DNA from: an uncultured Eubacterium sp.
Lineage (GTDB): Bacteria > Bacillota > Clostridia > Lachnospirales > Lachnospiraceae
Length of the DNA: 64,000 bases
Reading direction: 5' to 3'
NCBI GenBank assembly: GCA_910589595.1
Contig: CAJUTM010000017.1
Location: 3,160-67,159 of the forward strand
Below, piece after piece: positions 60,150 through 64,000 of this stretch. A model generated the notes under the pieces. The model was given only the letters and a program-made list of their open reading frames with translations, was not told where the DNA came from and did not search any database. The position numbers and the translations under genes were made by a program. Numbering within the stretch: position 1 is the stretch's first letter; each line of letters starts with the position of its first letter.

Positions 60150-62303
60150 ATGAATACAGGCAGCCGCTCAAAAGCACAAATTATTCGTTCCCATACAATA
60201 ACTTATTTTAATATTCTTAACCTTGTCTTGGCGGCGCTCGTCGTAATTTCCGGACAATACAAAAATATGCTCTTTATGGGTATTGTGATTTTCAATTCCC
60301 TGATTGGAATTATTCAGGAATTAAAAGTAAAATCCCTGATTGATAAATTATCGGTGATTACTGCTACGAAAGCAAAACGAATCAAAGGCGAAGAAATAGA
60401 AGAAATTCCCATCAGCCAAATTCAAAAAGAAGATTGTCTGCTTGTAACGGCAGGCGACCAGATTGTTGCCGACTGCACAGTTTTAACTTCGGACGGTCTT
60501 GAAGTCAATGAATCCTTACTGACCGGCGAGTCCGTGCCTGTCCTGAAAAAAGCCGGCGACACCCTTTACTCCGGCAGCTTTATTACTGCGGGCACCGGCA
60601 CCGGACGGGTTTTGCACACGGGAGAAGAAAACTATGCAACACAGCTCGTCCGCAAGGCACAGACAAAACGCCGCGCTACGTCGGAAATGCAGGACGCCAT
60701 AAAAAAAATCATTCGCTATGTCAGTTATACCATCATTCCCATCGGTATGATTTTATTCTGCATCCAATATTATCGTGTCGGCAACAGTTTTCCAAATTCG
60801 CTCGTCAATACGGTTGCCGGCGTGCTTGGCATGATTCCGGAAGGTCTTGTCCTGCTCACAAGCGTATCTTTTATACTGGGAGTGGGGAGACTCGCCCGCA
60901 AACGGGCTCTCGTTCAGGAAATGGAAGCCATTGAGGCGCTGGCCCGTGTAAATATCCTTTGTTTGGACAAGACCGGTACGATTACTACCGGAGAGCTCAT
61001 GGTTGAAAAAGTATTGCCACTTGGCGCTTCTGAAGCCGAAATCGAAAATATTCTGGGCTGTATGGCCTATACTTTTACCGATGTAAACGCCACCGGCAAG
61101 GCGCTGCAAAATTATTTCCACGATGGCAGCCAAATACCCGTGACCGAGCGCCTGCCATTCAGTTCTACGCGAAAATTTATGGGCATCACTACCGATACAT
61201 CTTCGTATCTCCTTGGCGCACCGGATTTTCTCACAAGCGATGACGAACTCTTAAACAAGGCAGAAAGCTACTCACAAAAAGGACTTCGCGTCCTGCTTCT
61301 CTGTTCCTGTCCCATTCTCTACCGCAGTCCGGATGAGATTCGGCAGAGTACGCCGCTCGCGTTGATTGTTTTAGCTGATTGCGTAAAAGAGAATGCCATG
61401 GATATTTTTAACTACTTCGCCAAACAGGGAGTTGATGTGAAAATCATTTCCGGAGACAATCCTGCCACTGTTTCCTATGTAGGACAGCAGGCAGGCATCC
61501 CTAATGCCGAACAATATGTCAACGCCGCCACACTCCCAGAAGATTTTGACGCCCTGCGAAAAGAAGTGAAGAAATATGCTGTATTTGGCCGTGTTACACC
61601 GGAACAGAAGCAGCAAATCATAAAAGCGTATCAGGCAAACGGCAAAATTGTCGGTATGGTGGGCGACGGAATCAACGACGTTTTAGCTCTCAAAGATTCC
61701 GACTGCGGGATTGCCATGGCCAATGGCGCGGACGCCGCCAAACAGTCTGCTCATATCGTCTTGTTAGATTCCGACTTTTCTTCCATGCCGGACATCGCAA
61801 AAGAAGGACGAACTATCATTGCCAATATTGAACGCGTCAGCGCTCTCTATCTGACAAAGACAATATATTCCGTCCTTCTCTGCGTCATTTTTATCATTAT
61901 TGGAAAATCTTATCCTTTCATTCCCATCCAGCTCAGCCTCATTGGCGCCACGGCAATCGGCATACCAAGTTTTCTTCTCACACTCGAAAAAAACGACGAA
62001 GTTACCACACATGGCTTCCTGCGCCATGTACTGCATATTTCGCTGCCAGCCGCCATCATTCTCGTTGCCATCTTGTGCGCAATACAGGTTTTTCAGGCCC
62101 ATTTCGGATGGAGTCCTGTGATGACGCGCACTCTGAATCTGCTGTCCGGCGGTATTTTGTCACTATCCGTCGTGGGCGTTGTCTGCCGTCCGTGGAACAG
62201 ACGCCGCACGCTCATCCTCCTCGGAATCACACTTATTTTTGCCGGCGCATTCTTCCTGTTTCCGGACTTTTTCAGCGTCGTACGATTTTTCCCTGTCAAG
62301 TGA
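60150..62303 (+). CDS. P-type cation-transporting ATPase, CtpE-like
   Basis: This 717-aa protein has actuator-domain TGES (125-128), the membrane motif PEGL (230-233), phosphorylation site DKTGT (Asp273) and the hinge VGDGINDVLALKDSD. PEGL in place of PEGLP or CPC sets it apart from heavy-metal pumps and matches CtpE-like, probably calcium-type, ATPases. The N-terminus is slightly short but the first helix pair is present. No cytoplasmic metal-binding domain is seen. It has its own promoter with repeated sites. Confidence 0.85.
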   Translation: MNTGSRSKAQIIRSHTITYFNILNLVLAALVVISGQYKNMLFMGIVIFNSLIGIIQELKVKSLIDKLSVITATKAKRIKGEEIEEIPISQIQKEDCLLVTAGDQIVADCTVLTSDGLEVNESLLTGESVPVLKKAGDTLYSGSFITAGTGTGRVLHTGEENYATQLVRKAQTKRRATSEMQDAIKKIIRYVSYTIIPIGMILFCIQYYRVGNSFPNSLVNTVAGVLGMIPEGLVLLTSVSFILGVGRLARKRALVQEMEAIEALARVNILCLDKTGTITTGELMVEKVLPLGASEAEIENILGCMAYTFTDVNATGKALQNYFHDGSQIPVTERLPFSSTRKFMGITTDTSSYLLGAPDFLTSDDELLNKAESYSQKGLRVLLLCSCPILYRSPDEIRQSTPLALIVLADCVKENAMDIFNYFAKQGVDVKIISGDNPATVSYVGQQAGIPNAEQYVNAATLPEDFDALRKEVKKYAVFGRVTPEQKQQIIKAYQANGKIVGMVGDGINDVLALKDSDCGIAMANGADAAKQSAHIVLLDSDFSSMPDIAKEGRTIIANIERVSALYLTKTIYSVLLCVIFIIIGKSYPFIPIQLSLIGATAIGIPSFLLTLEKNDEVTTHGFLRHVLHISLPAAIILVAILCAIQVFQAHFGWSPVMTRTLNLLSGGILSLSVVGVVCRPWNRRRTLILLGITLIFAGAFFLFPDFFSVVRFFPVK

Positions 62304-63156
62304 TGTCATTAATGTAGCAATGCTCCGGCAGCGGCACAGAAGTATCCAGCATCCGCACCATAAGATAAGGAAATGGTTGCTTTATGCGTTTTGTGTCTGG
62401 CAGCCGTATACCTTCCAAAAAGTAAGTATCTTCTATATATATGTCTGTTTGCAGATACGATTGCAGCGTCTGCAAAACGTTTTCCCTGTACTCCGGTAAT
62501 CCAATCCATTCCGTTATTTTATTTTTCTCTTCTTCATAAATCCAATTTGCCACCGCCAACGGCGTATTCTGCTGCCAGCAAGTGAGCAGCGTGCCCCCCA
62601 ATGCCTCTAATTCCTTACAAACTTCATTATAATAGGAAACACTGTGAATGAGACGCAAATCAAATTTTTCTCTCTCCAATATATGTTCTGCCATATGCGA
62701 TATCTGCTCTTGTTCCGCCAACTTCAATTCGCTCCATCTGCGTACTTCACACCGCTCGTCCCCATTCCCTGTCAATTGCAGCGTATCACGACAATATACG
62801 GAAAAAAATCCCAGAGGCTCGTAGATGGCGGTATTCGCCGGCGATAGGAAAACGAGCGGACTTCCTTTGGTAATCTCTTCTTCAAATCCTTCTGTCAGCA
62901 GCGCCGTCATCCTGCCCTGATGGCGAAACTCCTCTTTTGTAGCCACCCCCACTATATATGGCAAAACTATCTTTTCCCCATACAAAACGGCTTCATATGG
63001 AGTAAAAAAAGCCATTGCACACAATTGTTTCTCCTGCCAGTTATCGAAACAGCGGCTGCGCGGCGCCTTATTGGCAAAATAGTATTGTATATAGGTTTCC
63101 GTGTCGCCAAACGCTCTCTCCCATAACTCGCGGTGCGCCGTCCAATTTCTGTCCAT
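62296..63156 (-). CDS. GNAT family N-acetyltransferase (Eis-like)
   Basis: This 286-aa protein has an acetyl-CoA site in VGVATKEEFRHQGRMTALLT and VFLSPANTAIYEPLGF, and a second GNAT-like and SCP2-like part in the C-terminal half, as in Eis proteins. The acceptor is unknown. The start at 63156 is behind GGGAG; an ATG at 63162 is too close. It overlaps the convergent ATPase gene by 8 nt and is 13 bp downstream of ispF. Confidence 0.82.
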   Translation of the reverse strand: MDRNWTAHRELWERAFGDTETYIQYYFANKAPRSRCFDNWQEKQLCAMAFFTPYEAVLYGEKIVLPYIVGVATKEEFRHQGRMTALLTEGFEEEITKGSPLVFLSPANTAIYEPLGFFSVYCRDTLQLTGNGDERCEVRRWSELKLAEQEQISHMAEHILEREKFDLRLIHSVSYYNEVCKELEALGGTLLTCWQQNTPLAVANWIYEEEKNKITEWIGLPEYRENVLQTLQSYLQTDIYIEDTYFLEGIRLPDTKRIKQPFPYLMVRMLDTSVPLPEHCYINDIT

Positions 63157-63169
63157 TCCCATTCTCTCC

Positions 63170-63655
63170 CTACTTATTATTCATTACTTCTTCCAACAGA
63201 CAGATTGCCTGTGAAGAAATTCCCTCTCCGCTTCCCGTAAAACCAAGGCCCTCTTCCGTCGTCGCCTTAACATTTACCTGCTGCACGCTAATCTCAAGCG
63301 CCCTCGCAATATTTCCCCGCATTTCATCAATGTGTGGCCTCATCTTTGGTTTCTGCGCTATTATTGTCGCATCCAGATTGACAATGCGATACCCCTCCGC
63401 TTTCACCAAATCGCGCACTCTTTCCAGCAAACAAATACTCGAAGCTCCCTGATAAGCAGAATCCGTATCTGGAAAATGCAGGCCGATATCACCTAATGCC
63501 GCCGCTCCTAAAACAGCATCCATAATAGCATGCAACAGCACATCCGCGTCCGAATGCCCTAACAGTCCCTGCTCATAATCAATCTTTACTCCTCCCAATA
63601 TCAAATCGCGTCCGTCCACCAGCCGGTGTACATCATATCCCATTCCAATCCTCAT
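63170..63655 (-). CDS. ispF: 2-C-methyl-D-erythritol 2,4-cyclodiphosphate synthase
   Basis: This 161-aa protein opens MRIGMGYDVHRLVDGRDLIL with metal ligands D and H in DVH, LGHSDADVLLHAIMDAVLGA and the C-terminal TTEEGLGFTGSGEGI. It makes MEcPP in the MEP isoprenoid pathway. AAGGATG precedes the start at 63655; the longer frame runs through the tRNA. Confidence 0.95.
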   Translation of the reverse strand: MRIGMGYDVHRLVDGRDLILGGVKIDYEQGLLGHSDADVLLHAIMDAVLGAAALGDIGLHFPDTDSAYQGASSICLLERVRDLVKAEGYRIVNLDATIIAQKPKMRPHIDEMRGNIARALEISVQQVNVKATTEEGLGFTGSGEGISSQAICLLEEVMNNK

Positions 63656-63775
63656 TAAAACACATCCTTTTTCTTTTATAAAGTCCACCGAAAACATACG
63701 GTCAGACCTTTTACTTTCGCGTAAATAAGCGGCGACTGAAAACCGCACAGAGCGGTCTTTCCTATAAAGTAAATA

Positions 63776-63805
63776 AAAACCCTGAGAACTATTCCTCAGG
63801 GTTTT
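63776..63805 (-). terminator. Terminator downstream of tRNA-Met
   Basis: Perfect 11-bp arms (63776-63786 and 63795-63805), AAAACCCTGAG and complement, give a T-run on the minus strand after the tRNA cluster and before ispF. Confidence 0.88.
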
Positions 63806-63809
63806 AAAG

Positions 63810-63883
63810 TAGCGGAAACTGGATTTGAACCAGCGACACCACGGGTATGAACCGTGTGCTCTTGCCAACTGAGCTATTCCGCC
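63810..63883 (-). tRNA. tRNA-Met (elongator, anticodon CAT)
   Basis: The cloverleaf has acceptor GGCGGAA/TTCCGCT with a G-U first pair, D-arm AGCTCAGTTGGCAAGAGC, anticodon loop TTCATAC between CACGG and CCGTG, and T-loop GTTCAAA. The G-U first pair with a following A fits elongator rather than initiator tRNA-Met. CCA is not encoded. Confidence 0.93.
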
Positions 63884-63949
63884 ATCGAAACTGCCAAGGC
63901 AATGCTGTCTTGACATTATATAAAAACTTCATTATAAAAGAAGTTTAAA

Positions 63950-64000
63950 TGGGACCTACAGGGCTCGAACCTGTGACCCTCTGCTTGTAAGGCAGATGCT
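63950..64000 (-). tRNA. tRNA-Val (anticodon TAC), 5' part outside window
   Basis: The 3' half is visible on the minus strand: anticodon loop CTTACAA between TCTGC and GCAGA, variable AGGGTC, T-loop GTTCGAG and acceptor strand GGTCCC plus A. The 5' D-arm lies beyond the right edge. It forms a cluster with tRNA-Met. Confidence 0.9.

Overview
The window looks like chromosome of a low-GC, anaerobic, spore-forming Clostridia, most likely a gut Lachnospiraceae (Roseburia/Agathobacter-like; this is inference). Support comes from cotJABC, the mrnC-rlmB-sigH cluster, a PerR-reverse rubrerythrin operon, a secreted GH10 xylanase with Pro/Thr linkers, and strong AGGAGG ribosome binding sites throughout.

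Region 1 (1 to about 27.0 kb) is part of an integrated conjugative element or conjugative plasmid-like element, cut off at the left edge of the window. One long minus-strand operon runs from about 25.2 kb down to a terminator at 3.44 kb. In order of transcription it encodes a small HTH protein, a giant thioester/SpaA-type surface adhesin, a membrane-anchored partner, a pilin-like peptide, the VirD4/TraG coupling protein, a TrbL-like channel protein, PrgI, a separate VirB4 N-terminal piece, the VirB4 ATPase, a muramidase/VanY cell-wall hydrolase, several membrane or soluble accessory proteins, a CpaE/MinD-like protein with a lysine-less P-loop, an ArdC-metallopeptidase-toprim fusion, a two-HTH protein, a class B sortase, SSB and a double winged-helix initiator-like protein. 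No relaxase or integrase is visible. They are presumably left of the window. Between ssb and the initiator-like gene a near-perfect plus-strand promoter drives a predicted ~62-nt RNA with two hairpins, the arrangement of a copy-number antisense RNA. Beyond the operon terminator lies a ~0.8-kb gene-free region with a very large inverted repeat and more perfect hairpins, a plausible replication or transfer origin, followed by small accessory genes, two of which share a repeated 69-bp hairpin module. The right-hand end of the element (25.4-27.0 kb) carries small genes of unknown function.

Region 2 (27.1-38.9 kb) is chromosomal: a PsiE-like membrane protein, rbr-perR, cotJABC, an HxlR regulator divergent from an NAD(P)-binding oxidoreductase, a zinc macrodomain plus class M sirtuin pair (reversible protein ADP-ribosylation), a DUF4143 ATPase, a cytosolic chemoreceptor with a CZB domain, an ECF sigma/anti-sigma pair and purA.

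Region 3 (38.9-57.8 kb) holds a GT2 glycosyltransferase, recJ, prmA, a YhaN/YhaO-type ATPase-nuclease pair, a GH10 xylanase, a patatin-like lipase, a VanW protein, a BlaR1/BlaI pair and two large secreted proteins. The xylanase and both secreted proteins begin with the same kind of lysine-rich Ig-like module, probably a shared way of attaching to the cell surface.

Region 4 (57.8-64.0 kb) holds mrnC-rlmB-sigH, tRNA-Thr, a CtpE-like P-type ATPase, a GNAT acetyltransferase, ispF, tRNA-Met and the 3' part of tRNA-Val.
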